A stretch of 64,000 nt of DNA from Bartonella birtlesii IBS 325. GTDB lineage: Bacteria; Pseudomonadota; Alphaproteobacteria; Rhizobiales; Rhizobiaceae. Both the position numbers and the translations under genes were made by a program. This document shows, piece after piece, positions 12,980 to 23,844 of the stretch; the stretch's first letter is position 1, and each line of letters starts with the position of its first letter. The notes beneath the pieces were generated by a model. It did not search any database and had not been told where the DNA came from. It worked only from the letters and a program-made list of their open reading frames with translations. The stretch lies in the NCBI RefSeq assembly GCF_000273375.1, contig NZ_CM001557.1, positions 574,322 through 638,321 on the forward strand. The letters run 5' to 3'.

Positions 12980-13240
12980 AAATATAGAAAATAAAAGGCT
13001 TCTAGGTTAGAAAGTTATCACTGATGAAGGTTGTGTTATATGATAGACCAATTATTCCCATAACGAGGCAAACACTTGTTTCAAAATTGCCTCAATCTTA
13101 AAGGTTTATGCAGTCAAGAGATAGCTATTTGCAATTCTACAAATGATAAAGATCATTTTTCTTAAAAACAATATTATTGGAGGGCCTTATTGTATTATGA
13201 ACAATGGCTCTCAAACGGGCCTATGCGTAGCTTTAATTTT
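12980..13240 (-). pseudogene. Degenerate fragment of aroA
   Basis: This lies in the 606-bp gap between tRNA-Ala and ilvD, which has no open gene. By eye, 13016-13110 aligns with 11626-11722 of intact aroA in the same orientation, with a shared 16-nt run ATTCCCATAACGAGGC and many scattered matches and small indels. Weaker similarity continues to about 13240 and back to about 12980. It corresponds to the N-terminal third of AroA (around residues 40-120). No reading frame survives. The limits are uncertain, and nothing else recognisable is in 12750-12980 or 13240-13355. Confidence 0.6.
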
Positions 13241-13355
13241 GTGATTTAAATGTCTCAATAGAAGCATTTTTCTCTTTTTCACGCGAGAGTTCTTGTCTTT
13301 AAGACTAGTTTGCAGCACAACAGAGAAAATGGAATTATTTGAGGGGAAAAAAATA

Positions 13356-15194
13356 ATGCCTTCTTACCGTTCAAGAATATCGACTCATGGGCGCAATATG
13401 GCGGGGGCTCGCGGTCTTTGGCGTGCAACAGGGATGAAAGAGACAGATTTTGGTAAACCCATTATTGCGATTGCGAATTCTTTTACACAATTTGTACCAG
13501 GGCATGTCCATTTAAAAGATCTTGGGCAACTGGTGGCACAAGAGATAGCTGTTGCTGGTGGTGTCGCGAAGGAATTTAACACAATTGCTGTAGATGATGG
13601 AATTGCCATGGGGCATGATGGAATGCTTTATTCTTTGCCTTCCCGTGAAATTATTGCTGATTCTGTTGAATATATGGTCAATGCCCATTGTGCTGATGCA
13701 CTTGTCTGTATTTCCAATTGTGACAAGATTACGCCTGGCATGTTAATGGCTTCTTTACGCCTAAATATTCCAACAATTTTTGTTTCAGGTGGCCCTATGG
13801 AAGCGGGTAAGATTAAATGGAAAAATCAAGATCTTACAGTTGACTTAGTTGATGCTATGATTGCGGCGGCTTCAGAGCATAATTCGGAAAAAGAAGTTGC
13901 TGAAATGGAACGTGCTGCTTGTCCTACATGTGGTTCTTGTTCAGGAATGTTTACTGCTAATTCTATGAATTGTCTGACTGAAGCATTAGGGCTTTCTCTT
14001 CCAGGCAATGGAACGATGCTAGCAACACATGCAGATCGTCAGATGCTTTTTGAAGAAGCTGGACGACAAATTGTTACATTAGCCAAGCGTTATTATGAAA
14101 AAGGCGATGAAACAGTTTTGCCGCGTTCTATTGCTTCGCGCAAGGCTTTTGAAAATGCAATGACTGTGGATATCGCTATGGGAGGGTCAACCAATACTGT
14201 TTTGCATATTTTAGCTGCAGCGCAAGAAGGTGCGGTGGACTTTACTATGACGGATATTGATCGTCTTTCGCGTCGTGTTCCTGTTTTATGCAAGGTTGCA
14301 CCTTCTGTAGCGAATGTCCATATGGAAGATGTACACCGCGCTGGTGGTATTATGGGACTTTTAGGAGAATTAGATGCGGCTGGGCTTATTGATACATCCG
14401 CTTATACGGTGCACGCAAAAACGATGAAAGAAGCTCTTAGTCATTGGGATGTGAAACAAACCCATGAACCAATAATCCATGAATTTTATCGTGCCGCCCC
14501 GGGAGGTATTCCAACACAGACAGCTTTTAGTCAATCTTGTCGCTATGAGACTCTAGATCTTGATCGTGAAAAAGGTGTGATTCGCGATAACGGACATGCA
14601 TATTCGCAAGATGGAGGATTGGCAGTTCTTTATGGAAATCTTGCAAAAGATGGCTGTATTGTGAAAACAGCAGGTGTTGATCAATCAATTTTAACTTTTA
14701 AAGGACCAGCAAGAATTTTTGAAAGTCAAGATTCAGCTGTTTCAGCGATTTTGAATAATAAAATTAAATCAGGTGATATTGTTGTAATCCGTTATGAAGG
14801 TCCACGTGGTGGGCCTGGAATGCAAGAAATGCTCTATCCCACGAGCTATCTCAAATCTAAAGGATTAGGAAAAGTTTGTGCGCTTATAACGGATGGTCGT
14901 TTTTCAGGAGGAACTTCAGGGCTCTCGATAGGGCATGTTTCACCAGAAGCTGCTGAAGGAGGAGCAATTGCTTTGGTAGAAGAGGGAGATATTATAGAAA
15001 TAGATATTCCTAATCGTACCATTCATATGATAGTCGATGACATTGAGATGATGCATCGTCATGGCAAAATGGAAGCAAAAGAAAAAGCAGCTTGGCAACC
15101 GGTTGAGGAGCGTAAGCGTAAAATTTCAAAGGCTCTCAAGGTATATGCAGCTATGACAACCTCTGCTGCTAAGGGAGCTGTTCGTAATGTTTAA
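13356..15194 (+). CDS. ilvD: Dihydroxy-acid dehydratase
   Basis: Fe-S enzyme that dehydrates 2,3-dihydroxy acids to 2-oxo acids in valine, isoleucine and pantothenate synthesis. It is 612 residues from ATG 13356 ([18 protein letters not shown]), the normal length; GAGGGG lies about 10 nt upstream. The longer frame from 13293 lacks a good ribosome site and adds unrelated sequence. Cluster cysteines are seen in [10 protein letters not shown] and [18 protein letters not shown], and a C-terminal [15 protein letters not shown] motif is present. It stands alone, facing mutS. Confidence 0.96.
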   Translation: MPSYRSRISTHGRNMAGARGLWRATGMKETDFGKPIIAIANSFTQFVPGHVHLKDLGQLVAQEIAVAGGVAKEFNTIAVDDGIAMGHDGMLYSLPSREIIADSVEYMVNAHCADALVCISNCDKITPGMLMASLRLNIPTIFVSGGPMEAGKIKWKNQDLTVDLVDAMIAAASEHNSEKEVAEMERAACPTCGSCSGMFTANSMNCLTEALGLSLPGNGTMLATHADRQMLFEEAGRQIVTLAKRYYEKGDETVLPRSIASRKAFENAMTVDIAMGGSTNTVLHILAAAQEGAVDFTMTDIDRLSRRVPVLCKVAPSVANVHMEDVHRAGGIMGLLGELDAAGLIDTSAYTVHAKTMKEALSHWDVKQTHEPIIHEFYRAAPGGIPTQTAFSQSCRYETLDLDREKGVIRDNGHAYSQDGGLAVLYGNLAKDGCIVKTAGVDQSILTFKGPARIFESQDSAVSAILNNKIKSGDIVVIRYEGPRGGPGMQEMLYPTSYLKSKGLGKVCALITDGRFSGGTSGLSIGHVSPEAAEGGAIALVEEGDIIEIDIPNRTIHMIVDDIEMMHRHGKMEAKEKAAWQPVEERKRKISKALKVYAAMTTSAAKGAVRNV

Positions 15195-15494
15195 TGAGAT
15201 GAAGGTTCATCTTATGAAAGACAGGTTTTCTAGAGATTTTTGCACTTCAAGCGGGTTTTTCAATGTTCTTAACAGGATATTTTGAATCATTGCGAGTATA
15301 ATTTTAGGGTTTCTGTAGTTTTCATTTTTTTCATATGAGAATAAAGAATTCATCTTAAGAAATATTATGTATAGGCTTTTACTCTCTATGCATTATGTTT
15401 ATCAAGATGCATTTGGTATAAAAAGAAATGATAATAGCGTGCATGGTTGCTACGCGTGAAGAATAACCATGAAGAGACACTTTGTTTAATTAGC
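15195..15494. other. Gap between convergent ilvD and mutS, no gene seen
   Basis: AT-rich spacer between two converging genes. A 7-bp dyad just after the ilvD stop (AGATGAA/TTCATCT) has no T run, so it is not a clear terminator. Nothing else was recognised. Confidence 0.5.
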
Positions 15495-18239
15495 CTATAG
15501 GGAGATATTTTTTTCAAGTTGTTTAAGGCGATAAAGTGCTTCTAAAGCTTGCTTAGGGGAAAGTTCATCGGGATGAATATTCTCTAAAGCTTCATGAAGT
15601 ATGCAATGTTTGTGTGTTTCTTCATTTATGGGAGATGCTATTTTAAGGGAAAACAGCGGTAGATCATCAATTAATTTATGTCCTTTTCCAGCCATTTCGC
15701 CTTGTTCTAGTTGGTGCAGAACATCTGTAGCACGGGTAATAACTGTCGCGGGCAGTCCAGCAAGTTTTGCAACTTGTACGCCGTAGGATCGATCAGCAGC
15801 TCCTGGCGCAACTTCGTGAAGAAAAACCACATCACCATCCCAATTTTTGACTTTCATGGTTACGTTATGAAGACGATTAAGTTTTTGGGTGAGTGCTGTC
15901 ATTTCATGAAAATGTGTGGCGAGAATAGCACGACAGTGGTTAACTTCATGAAGATATTCAACAGCTGCCCAAGCAATGGAAAGGCCATCAAAAGTTGATG
16001 TACCTCGTCCGATTTCATCAAGAATAACAAGGGAATGATGACTCGCATGATTAAGAATCGTTGCTGTTTCAACCATTTCCATCATAAAAGTTGAGCGCCC
16101 CCGTGCAAGATCATCAGAAGCACCAACACGACTAAACAAGCGGTCAACAACGCCAATATGGGCTGAAGTTGCAGGGACAAAGGAACCCATTTGCGCCATA
16201 ATAGCGATAAGAGCATTTTGCCGTAAAAATGTTGATTTTCCTCCCATATTAGGACCTGTCAAAAGCCAAATTGCTGCATATTGATGATTTTCCTGTGCAG
16301 AGAGATCACAATTGTTGGCAACAAAAGGTTCTGCTGCTTGCTTTCGTAGTGCTTGCTCTACGACAGGATGGCGTCCTGCGGTAATACGAAAGGTAAGTGA
16401 ATGATCAATTATAGGACGACAATATCCTTGTTCTTCAGCGAGATGCGCTAACGCCACGGATACATCCAAAATCGCAAGAGCTTCAGCAGCTTTACGGATG
16501 AAATCAACCTGTTCAATAATTTCATTGACAAGAGTATCAAAGATTTCCAATTCAAGTGTCAATGCGTGGTTTGCGGCATGAGAAATACGACTTTCGAGGT
16601 CAGCGAGTTCTGTTGTGGTAAAACGCATAGCATTTGCCATCGTTTGCCGATGGATAAAACGAGCTTTTGCTTGTGAACTATTTGTAAGTGCGGGTGCTTG
16701 CAAACTAGTTACTTCAATGAAGTAGCCTAGAATATTATTATGTTTGATTTTAAGCGTTTTAATATCTGTTTCTTGGGCATATTGTGCTTGAAGTTCAGCA
16801 ATGACACGACGAGATTCATCACGTAGAGCACGCATTTCATCCAGTTCTTTATGATACTGAGGACGAATAAAACCACCATCACGTTTAAGCAATGGGAGAT
16901 CATCGGCTAGTGCTTGTTCTAAATGAAAGTGCAAAGTAGTAGGTAAGTGTGAGAAAATCTGCTGTACATCACTTATTTCTTGAGGAAGTAACGCATCGTT
17001 AAGAAGCTGATGAAGTTCGCGAATGATTTCAAAGCCGCGTTGGATTGCGGCCATATCACGGGGCCCCCCCCGTCCAAGAGCTAACCGAGAAACTGCGCGT
17101 GGCATATCTGGCCCCCCTTTTAAAATGAGCTTTATAGCTTCTGCAAGGGATGTATTGCGTAGAAAAAAGGCAATCGAATCGAGACGATGATCAATAGCTG
17201 AAGGTGTAGTGAGGGGTGCGATGAGACGATCAACAAGAAGGCGTGATCCACCTCCTGTTACGGTACGATCAATAGCTTTTAGTAAGCTTCCATCGCGTTG
17301 TCCTGATGTGGTCCGAACAAGCTCAAGGCTCAGTCTGGTTGCTGCATCAATGAAAAGCGTAGCGCTTTCATTTTGGCGTTCAGGGCGCATAAGAGGAGGG
17401 CGATGCGTGATTTGCGTTTTTTCGATATAACGAATGGCAGCGGCAATAGCGGAGAGTTCGGTGCGTGAATAATTGGCAACACCTTCAAGGGTTGAGAGTT
17501 TAAAATAATTGCAAATATCACGTTCAGCGGTGATTGGATCAAAGAGACTAGCGGGTTGAGGTGAAACAACGCGATCGAGAACATTAAAAAGCGGCTTGTG
17601 GGATTTATCATAAAAAAAAGAGTCTGCGACAATGATTTCTTGTGGATCCACACGCATAATGTCTGCCAAAAGTTTTTCATGGCGGCTTTCTGTTACACGA
17701 AATATGCCTGTTGAAATATCAATCCAAGAAAGAGCAAAATCTTCTCCGTCGCTAGTCTTAATGCGGGAAAGTGTCATCAGATAATTTGCACGCGTTGGAT
17801 CAAGAAGTTTTTCTTCTGTTATGGTTCCAGGGGTGACAAGGCGTACAACATCGCGTTGAACAACCGATTTTGAACCACGTTTTTTTGCCTCTGCGGGATC
17901 TTCTGTTTGTTCACAAACAGCAACACGATAACCGCAGGCGATCAATTTTTGCAAGTAATCATCTGCAGCGTGAACGGGAACACCGCACATAGGAATATCT
18001 TCACCCAAGTGTTTGCCACGTGTTGTGAGTGTGATTCCTAAAGCTTGAGCCGCTTCAACTGCATCATTAAAAAATAATTCATAAAAATCACCCATCCTGT
18101 AAAAGAGCAGGGAATCGCTATTAACTGCTTTGATTTCTATATATTGCTCCATCATAGGTGTGAGACGTTCTTGTTGGGGAGCAGATGAAGGCGCAGGTTG
18201 TGGGATTAAATCGTTTTTATGGTTAGTTTTCTTATCCAT
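15495..18239 (-). CDS. mutS: DNA mismatch repair protein MutS
   Basis: Recognises mismatches and small loops and recruits MutL. It is 914 residues from ATG 18239 ([10 protein letters not shown]); a start at 18308 would add 23 residues, and neither has a strong ribosome site. The mismatch-reading loop GDFYELF is near residue 52. Walker [10 protein letters not shown] is near 661 and the Walker B/signature stretch [12 protein letters not shown] near 740, both intact. At 17064-17071 the coding strand has a run of eight G followed by four C (codons near 389, LGRGGP), a likely slippage site. A second run of six C lies at about 17112. Single gene, convergent with ilvD and divergent from maeB. Confidence 0.95.
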   Translation of the reverse strand: MDKKTNHKNDLIPQPAPSSAPQQERLTPMMEQYIEIKAVNSDSLLFYRMGDFYELFFNDAVEAAQALGITLTTRGKHLGEDIPMCGVPVHAADDYLQKLIACGYRVAVCEQTEDPAEAKKRGSKSVVQRDVVRLVTPGTITEEKLLDPTRANYLMTLSRIKTSDGEDFALSWIDISTGIFRVTESRHEKLLADIMRVDPQEIIVADSFFYDKSHKPLFNVLDRVVSPQPASLFDPITAERDICNYFKLSTLEGVANYSRTELSAIAAAIRYIEKTQITHRPPLMRPERQNESATLFIDAATRLSLELVRTTSGQRDGSLLKAIDRTVTGGGSRLLVDRLIAPLTTPSAIDHRLDSIAFFLRNTSLAEAIKLILKGGPDMPRAVSRLALGRGGPRDMAAIQRGFEIIRELHQLLNDALLPQEISDVQQIFSHLPTTLHFHLEQALADDLPLLKRDGGFIRPQYHKELDEMRALRDESRRVIAELQAQYAQETDIKTLKIKHNNILGYFIEVTSLQAPALTNSSQAKARFIHRQTMANAMRFTTTELADLESRISHAANHALTLELEIFDTLVNEIIEQVDFIRKAAEALAILDVSVALAHLAEEQGYCRPIIDHSLTFRITAGRHPVVEQALRKQAAEPFVANNCDLSAQENHQYAAIWLLTGPNMGGKSTFLRQNALIAIMAQMGSFVPATSAHIGVVDRLFSRVGASDDLARGRSTFMMEMVETATILNHASHHSLVILDEIGRGTSTFDGLSIAWAAVEYLHEVNHCRAILATHFHEMTALTQKLNRLHNVTMKVKNWDGDVVFLHEVAPGAADRSYGVQVAKLAGLPATVITRATDVLHQLEQGEMAGKGHKLIDDLPLFSLKIASPINEETHKHCILHEALENIHPDELSPKQALEALYRLKQLEKNISL

Positions 18240-18446
18240 TTTACGCGCTCGTTTTTTCAAGTGAGGCTTTGACGCCCTATTTTTGTTTACTTCAATGTTT
18301 ATCTTCATTATTTCTGGATTGAACGCATGAACAGGTTCGTTAAAGCAAGCATAACGATTTCTAGGATATGAATCAAATTTTAAAATCGAATAATGACATG
18401 TATTATCAAGCAGAATTTACACTGTTTTGGGAGAAAATTAAGTGAG

Positions 18447-20744
18447 ATGAAAAAAAGTGAGCAAGAACAGAAAATACCTCAAAAGGTTTATAGCGCCAGT
18501 GAGCGAGAAGCCCTTGATTTTCATAGTCGTGGTCGGCCTGGAAAGCTTGAAATTGTTGCAACAAAGTCTATGGCAACGCAGCATGATTTAGCACTTGCTT
18601 ATTCGCCAGGTGTTGCTGTTCCGGTTAAGGCAATTGCGCAAAATCCAGCGTTAGCTTATGACTATACGGCAAAGGGCAATCTTGTTGCTGTTATCTCAAA
18701 TGGAACAGCTATCTTGGGTTTAGGCAATTTAGGGGCGCTTGCATCTAAGCCGGTGATGGAAGGCAAAGCAGTACTTTTTAAACGCTTTGCAGATATTGAT
18801 TCTATTGATCTGGAAGTTGATACCAATGATCCAGAGAGCTTTATCAATTTAGTACGTCATTTGGAGCCCTCTTTTGGTGGTATCAATCTTGAAGACATTA
18901 AAGCACCAGAGTGTTTTATGATTGAAAGTCGCTTACGCGAGATTATGAATATCCCTGTTTTTCATGATGATCAACACGGTACAGCGATTATTGTGGCTGC
19001 CGGTGTGCTCAATGCCTTATCTTTAACGGGGCGCGATATGCAAAATACTCGGTTAGTCTGTAATGGCGCTGGTTCTGCTGGGATTGCTTGTATTGAACTG
19101 ATTAAGGCGATGGGATTTCGACCTGAGAATATTATTTTATGTGATACGAAGGGTGTTGTCTATGAAGGACGTGAAGAGGGAATGAATCAGTGGAAATCTG
19201 CTCATGCCATTCGAACAGATAAGCGTACGCTTGCTGAGGCAATGGAAGGCGCTGACATGTTTTTCGGGGTTTCTGCTAAAGGTGCCATTACTCCTGAAAT
19301 GGTAAAATCGATGGCACCACAACCGATCATTTTTGCTATGGCCAATCCTGATCCAGAAATTACGCCAGAAGAAGTTATGCAAGTGCGCGATGATGCCATT
19401 GTAGCAACAGGCCGTTCAGATTATCCAAACCAGATTAATAATGTTCTTTGTTTTCCTTATATATTTCGTGGTGCGCTTGATGTACGTGCGACGGTCATCA
19501 ATGAAGATATGAAGATTGCTGCAGCAAGGGCTCTTGCAGGCCTGGCTCATGAAGAAGTGCCTGACAGTGTTGCGGAAGCTTATCGTGGGAAGCGGTTAAA
19601 ATTTGGTCCAAATTATATCATCCCCGTTCCTTTTGATCCGCGTTTGTTCACGGTTGTTTCAATGGCGGTGGCAAAAGCGGCAATGGAAAGCCGTGTTGCG
19701 CAAAAACATATTGATGATTTAGAGGCTTATGAACGTGATTTGAGGGCAAGACGTGATCCCATTTCTTCTATGATGCGTGGAGTTTATAATCATGTTCGTC
19801 AAGCGCCGAAACAAATTGTCTTTGCAGAAGGTGAAGAAGAGCAGGTAATGCGGGCAGCTGTTTCTTATGTTCATCAAAAACTAGGACAAGCGGTTTTGAT
19901 TGGTCGTGAAGAACAAGTGAGAGAAACTGCTGCTATTGCTGGTATTGATCTTGAACGTGAAGGTATTTCTATCATGAATGCTAAGCTCTCTTGTCGCACG
20001 GATGCTTATGCAAATTATCTTTATAAAAAGATGCAACGCCAAGGTTGGCTGTTGCGCGATTGTCACCGTCGTATCAATAATGATCGCAATTATTTTGCTG
20101 CTTGTATGGTAGCACTAGGGGATGCTGATGCGATGGTTACAGGGGTAACACGCAATTATGAAACAGCGTTAATTGATATACGCCGAGTAATTGATGAAAA
20201 ACCAAAAGAACGGTTGATTGGTATTTCAATGGCCATTTACCGTGGGCGAACTGTATTTATTGCGGATACTGCTGTTTACGAAGATCCTAATGCCGAAGAA
20301 CTTGCTGATATAGCGGAACAAACAGCCTCTTTTGTTCATGGGTTTGGCTATCAACCAAGGGTAGCATTTGTAGCGTTTTCTACTTTTGGTTATACAAAAG
20401 GACAAGTTACCCAGCAAATTCAGGATGCTGTTAACATGTTGCATGAACGCAAAGTTGATTTTGAATTTGATGGAGAAATGAGTGCTGATGTGGCACTTAA
20501 TTTGAAATTAATGCAGCAATATCCCTTTATGGGCTTGACGGAACCAGCGAATATTTTAGTAATGCCTGGATATCATGCTTCTTCTATCGCAAGTAAAATG
20601 TTGCAAGAGCTTGGTGATGCAACCATTATTGGACCTATTCTAATTGGATTGGAGAAATCTGTTCAAATTGTTCCATTTAGTGGAAACGACACCGATATTG
20701 TTAATATTGCAATGCTTGCAGCTTACCATGCCAAAAAGTTGTAA
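18447..20744 (+). CDS. maeB: NADP-dependent malic enzyme with phosphotransacetylase-like C-terminus
   Basis: Oxidative decarboxylation of malate to pyruvate, giving NADPH. It is 765 residues from ATG 18447 (MKKSEQEQK); an upstream in-frame start at 18393 adds 18 atypical residues. The N-terminal malic domain contains [10 protein letters not shown] and [10 protein letters not shown]. The NAD(P)-binding domain has [15 protein letters not shown] near 190, and DDQHGTAII precedes it. From about residue 430 the sequence becomes a phosphotransacetylase-like domain ([14 protein letters not shown]..., [16 protein letters not shown]), the fused form typical of proteobacterial MaeB. In that form the C-terminal part is generally regulatory rather than catalytic. 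Confidence 0.95.
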   Translation: MKKSEQEQKIPQKVYSASEREALDFHSRGRPGKLEIVATKSMATQHDLALAYSPGVAVPVKAIAQNPALAYDYTAKGNLVAVISNGTAILGLGNLGALASKPVMEGKAVLFKRFADIDSIDLEVDTNDPESFINLVRHLEPSFGGINLEDIKAPECFMIESRLREIMNIPVFHDDQHGTAIIVAAGVLNALSLTGRDMQNTRLVCNGAGSAGIACIELIKAMGFRPENIILCDTKGVVYEGREEGMNQWKSAHAIRTDKRTLAEAMEGADMFFGVSAKGAITPEMVKSMAPQPIIFAMANPDPEITPEEVMQVRDDAIVATGRSDYPNQINNVLCFPYIFRGALDVRATVINEDMKIAAARALAGLAHEEVPDSVAEAYRGKRLKFGPNYIIPVPFDPRLFTVVSMAVAKAAMESRVAQKHIDDLEAYERDLRARRDPISSMMRGVYNHVRQAPKQIVFAEGEEEQVMRAAVSYVHQKLGQAVLIGREEQVRETAAIAGIDLEREGISIMNAKLSCRTDAYANYLYKKMQRQGWLLRDCHRRINNDRNYFAACMVALGDADAMVTGVTRNYETALIDIRRVIDEKPKERLIGISMAIYRGRTVFIADTAVYEDPNAEELADIAEQTASFVHGFGYQPRVAFVAFSTFGYTKGQVTQQIQDAVNMLHERKVDFEFDGEMSADVALNLKLMQQYPFMGLTEPANILVMPGYHASSIASKMLQELGDATIIGPILIGLEKSVQIVPFSGNDTDIVNIAMLAAYHAKKL

Positions 20745-20746
20745 AA

Positions 20747-20779
20747 AATAAAGGCCTTTGATATTTTAGGGCCTTTATT
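20747..20779. terminator. Bidirectional terminator between maeB and secB
   Basis: A 10-bp inverted repeat (AATAAAGGCC/GGCCTTTATT) with a 13-nt loop lies in the 54-bp gap between the converging maeB and secB stops. A-rich and T-rich flanks on the two sides would let it work in both directions. Confidence 0.75.
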
Positions 20780-20798
20780 AATAATAAAAAACAAATTT

Positions 20799-21281
20799 TT
20801 AAGATGGTTGTGTTTGGCGTTGATTGTCGTTTTGCTCTTCAGCAAGACGTTTTTGAAACAATGCTGCAAAATCAATAGGGTCAAGCCATAAAGGCGGAAA
20901 ACCACCATTTTGGGTAGCATCAGAGATGATTTGCCGCGCAAATGGAAACAAAAGGCGAGGACATTCAATAAAAACAAGAGGCATAACATGTTCTTGTGGA
21001 ATGTTTTTAATATGGAAAACACCACCATAAATCAGTTCTACATGAAATAGCGTTTCGGCGTCATTATTGGCTTTGACGGAGAGGGACAAAACGACGTCAT
21101 AATTGTCATCACCAATTGGATTAGCATTAACATTAATGTTGATGTCGATTTGAGGTGCCTTTTCACGTGGACGTAGTGAACGAGGAGCATTAGGGTTCTC
21201 GAATGAAAAATCTTTTAAATATTGAGATAATACAGCAAAAACTGGCTCTCCACCACTGTTATTCATTTCACCTTCGGCCAT
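20799..21281 (-). CDS. secB: Protein-export chaperone SecB
   Basis: Holds precursor proteins unfolded and hands them to SecA. It is 160 residues, normal for alphaproteobacteria. Typical features: the [17 protein letters not shown] start of the fold (residues 14-30), an acidic [14 protein letters not shown] strand region, and the [29 protein letters not shown] segment with the C-terminal helix. A Gln-rich tail ends the protein. It lies next to fxsA, as in other Rhizobiales. Confidence 0.95.
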   Translation of the reverse strand: MAEGEMNNSGGEPVFAVLSQYLKDFSFENPNAPRSLRPREKAPQIDININVNANPIGDDNYDVVLSLSVKANNDAETLFHVELIYGGVFHIKNIPQEHVMPLVFIECPRLLFPFARQIISDATQNGGFPPLWLDPIDFAALFQKRLAEEQNDNQRQTQPS

Positions 21282-21434
21282 AGTACAAACCTTCTCACTA
21301 TTATTAATTGTATATTTCTATTTTAAATCTATAGATCTAGTTGGTTATCATGCCTTGCAAAAGGTTGCAAGAAATGCTCCTCTTAATCTTGCTTATTTTT
21401 TAAGTTCGTTACAGAATTTCAGTATTTCAATATT

Positions 21435-21941
21435 TCAGTGATTATCATCATTTTTACGCCATGGAGATTCTGTAACATCATAAACTTTGTAGTCTTCTGC
21501 TTTAAGATCAATTGTTTTTTCAGAGTCTTTTTGATCATTGGTTTTATTTTTAGTATGAGGACCGATTTTATTTCTAAATGATGAGAAGAAATGCCAGATA
21601 AGAGAGCGAATTGGCTTAATAAGAAGTAATATTCCCAAAATATCGCTTACAAATCCTGGCAAAATAAGCAAAATCGCGCCACCCATGATGAAAGCATCAT
21701 TCATAAGATTGTTTTCTAATCTACGACCTTGAATAATTTCACGTTGTATATTTTTTAAAAGGTTAACCCCTTGAATTCGCAACAAAACACTCCCAGCTAT
21801 TGTTGTAAGAATCACCAAACTCAACGTTGCTAGAATTCCAATTTCTTTACCAACAAAGATAAAACCAGCGATTTCAATCAAAAGAACGGTAAGAAGGATA
21901 ATGATAAAAAAGCGAGAATTTATAGGGTAAGACTTTATCAC
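21435..21941 (-). CDS. fxsA: FxsA family membrane protein
   Basis: Small inner-membrane protein named after the E. coli factor whose overproduction relieves F exclusion of phage T7; its normal role is unclear. It is 168 residues. The first 110 residues hold about three hydrophobic segments, including FIIILLTVLLIEIAGFIFVG and the glycine-rich GGAILLILPGFVSDILGILLL that marks the family. The C-terminus is charged and cytoplasm-like. The start is GTG at 21941 with GAAGGG about 9 nt upstream; the nearer ATG is out of frame. It is divergent from the Tim44-like gene. Confidence 0.88.
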   Translation of the reverse strand: MIKSYPINSRFFIIILLTVLLIEIAGFIFVGKEIGILATLSLVILTTIAGSVLLRIQGVNLLKNIQREIIQGRRLENNLMNDAFIMGGAILLILPGFVSDILGILLLIKPIRSLIWHFFSSFRNKIGPHTKNKTNDQKDSEKTIDLKAEDYKVYDVTESPWRKNDDNH

Positions 21942-22157
21942 ATGAAAATTCCCTTCTGAAGAGTTTAAGGTGAAAGATTATTAAGAGTCATTTTTAAAAG
22001 CATATAGGTAAACATATATGAAGAAAAATTATAAAAACACAGAGAAGCTATAAAAACATTTAAATAGTAGATTCCTCATTTTACATATTTATTAATAAAT
22101 GATATTGACTGCAATGTTTATTACAGATCATCTTAGGTTTGGAGATTAACAGCACCC

Positions 22158-22850
22158 ATGGAATTTGACGTTATACTTATCATAGCTCTCGTTATTATGG
22201 TTATCGTTTTTGTGCAACTCCGTAATGTATTAGGAAAACGGATTGGCTTTGAGAAGCCTCCCTTTGATCCTTATTCACGTTGTTATAAAAAGCAAGCTGA
22301 GACAGAAACAGCAGAAGATATCGTTTCGTTCCCTCATCAGGGTAATTCGCAAAAAAGCAATTTTAGCGAAATAGATGCAATTTCACCAGCAGGAAGTGTG
22401 CTCAATGAAGGTTTACGGGCGCTTTGCAAGATTGATTCTCATTTTTCTCCTCAATTTTTTATAAAAGGTGCACGGGCTGCTTATGAAATCATTGTAACGG
22501 CTTTTGCTAGAGGTGATCGTGATAAACTTAAAAAATTGCTTTCTCAAGATGTTTTTGAAAGCTTTTGTGCTGCCATTGAGGAACGCGAAAACAATAATGA
22601 AAGAATTCAGTTTACTTTTGTTGGAATTAATAAGATAGAGTTTGTTTCAGCAGCAGTACAAGACAAGGATGAATTTATAACTGTGCGGATTATCAGTGAA
22701 ATGATTTCTGTAACCTATAACGAGCAGGGAGAGCGCATAGACGGTGATCCTGATGTTATTGTAGAAGTTAGAGATGTTTGGACCTTTGTTCGCAATAGCT
22801 TATCTTCGGATCCAAACTGGAAACTTTTTGCAACAGAAGATGAAAATTAA
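22158..22850 (+). CDS. Tim44-like domain protein
   Basis: Membrane-anchored protein of the family related to the mitochondrial import-motor subunit Tim44; in alphaproteobacteria it has been linked to the inner membrane and envelope upkeep. It is 230 residues. One N-terminal membrane segment (VILIIALVIMVIVFVQL, residues 5-21) is followed by a conserved basic stretch ending GFEKPPFDPY. A Tim44/NTF2-like fold covers about residues 95-228 (FIKGARAAYEIIVTAFARGD ... DVWTFVRNSLSSDPNWKL). Divergent from fxsA and directly followed by the Smr gene. Confidence 0.88.
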   Translation: MEFDVILIIALVIMVIVFVQLRNVLGKRIGFEKPPFDPYSRCYKKQAETETAEDIVSFPHQGNSQKSNFSEIDAISPAGSVLNEGLRALCKIDSHFSPQFFIKGARAAYEIIVTAFARGDRDKLKKLLSQDVFESFCAAIEERENNNERIQFTFVGINKIEFVSAAVQDKDEFITVRIISEMISVTYNEQGERIDGDPDVIVEVRDVWTFVRNSLSSDPNWKLFATEDEN

Positions 22851-22908
22851 GCTCTCTTTTTTCCATAAGATTATATAAAGCAAGTTTTATAAAAAATTGA
22901 AGATTGAA

Positions 22909-23493
22909 ATGTCCATGGGTGAATGGAGACAAAAAAGTGGAAGCTTAACTTCACGTGATCGTCTTTTATGGGAGAGGGTTTGTCGTACAGTAACCCCCCT
23001 TCATGATAAGCTCCATTCTTCGCTTACAAAAGATGCTGAGAATATTGACAATAAAAAACAGCATGTAATTCCAATCTTTCTATTGTCTCAAGAAAATCAA
23101 CAGAAACAAACAGTCGTAAAAACAGAAAAGAAAGCAAGTGCACAAGCACATAAAATCCATTTTTTTGATCGCGTTGCGCATCGTAAAATTGCCAAAGGTC
23201 ATTATCCTATAGAGGCGCGTCTTGATCTTCATGGTTGTATGCAGGAAGAAGCTTATTTTTTCTTAAAAGAATTTTTACAAACATCTCAGCAGAATGGATT
23301 GCGTTATGTACTTGTGATCACAGGAAAAGGCCGTTCACCTGGAAGTGATGGTGCTCTGTATAAGTTTGTTCCTCGTTGGTTATCAACACCAACTTTCCGG
23401 TACTATGTTCATGCATTTGAACAAGCAGCTCGCCAGCATGGAGGAGATGGTGCGCTTTATATTTGGCTGCGCCGTTTCGCTTCAAGAAAGTAA
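22909..23493 (+). CDS. Smr domain protein
   Basis: Small MutS-related (Smr) domain protein of 194 residues; stand-alone Smr proteins are putative nucleases or nucleic-acid-binding proteins. The domain covers about residues 100-190: LDLHGCMQEEAYFFLKEFL, then VLVITGKGRSPGSDGAL, then HGGDGALYIWLRR at the end. The start is uncertain: ATG 22909 (MSMGEW) was preferred over TTG 22897 and ATG 22915, and no strong ribosome site is seen. It follows the Tim44-like gene by 58 nt and is probably co-transcribed. An mltA gene often found between these two in Rhizobiales is absent. Confidence 0.87.
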   Translation: MSMGEWRQKSGSLTSRDRLLWERVCRTVTPLHDKLHSSLTKDAENIDNKKQHVIPIFLLSQENQQKQTVVKTEKKASAQAHKIHFFDRVAHRKIAKGHYPIEARLDLHGCMQEEAYFFLKEFLQTSQQNGLRYVLVITGKGRSPGSDGALYKFVPRWLSTPTFRYYVHAFEQAARQHGGDGALYIWLRRFASRK

Positions 23494-23844
23494 GTATTTT
23501 TGATTGTTTATAAGAAGATTAAAAAAGGAAAATATTATTTATACGCAATGCGTTGATTGAAACTAAAAAATATAATTTATGATTAAAATCGATATACTAA
23601 TTAAATGAAAAAAGATTCAAAAAACGAAGCATATTTTGAAGTTTTTTTGCCAGAAGCATAGAGGTTGTGTACTACTTTGAAAAATTTTATGACTGTGTAA
23701 GCACTAAAAAAGCGGTTAGCTCTCAGAGAGCAAGAAATACAAAATATTTTAAAGATTTTCTTTCGTTATCCCTAAGGATTAGTTGTGTAATTAAAGTGTT
23801 TTTAATTATAAAATAAGTTTCTTCTTGTTTGTTATAAATCTTTG
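23494..23844. other. Gap between convergent Smr gene and hslO, no gene seen
   Basis: Very AT-rich 351-bp spacer. No open frame, tRNA-like fold or clear terminator was recognised. Confidence 0.5.

Noticed and set aside
15440..15475. CATGGTT/AACCATG dyad as the mutS or ilvD terminator
   Set aside because: Long loop, short arms and no adjacent T run on either strand.
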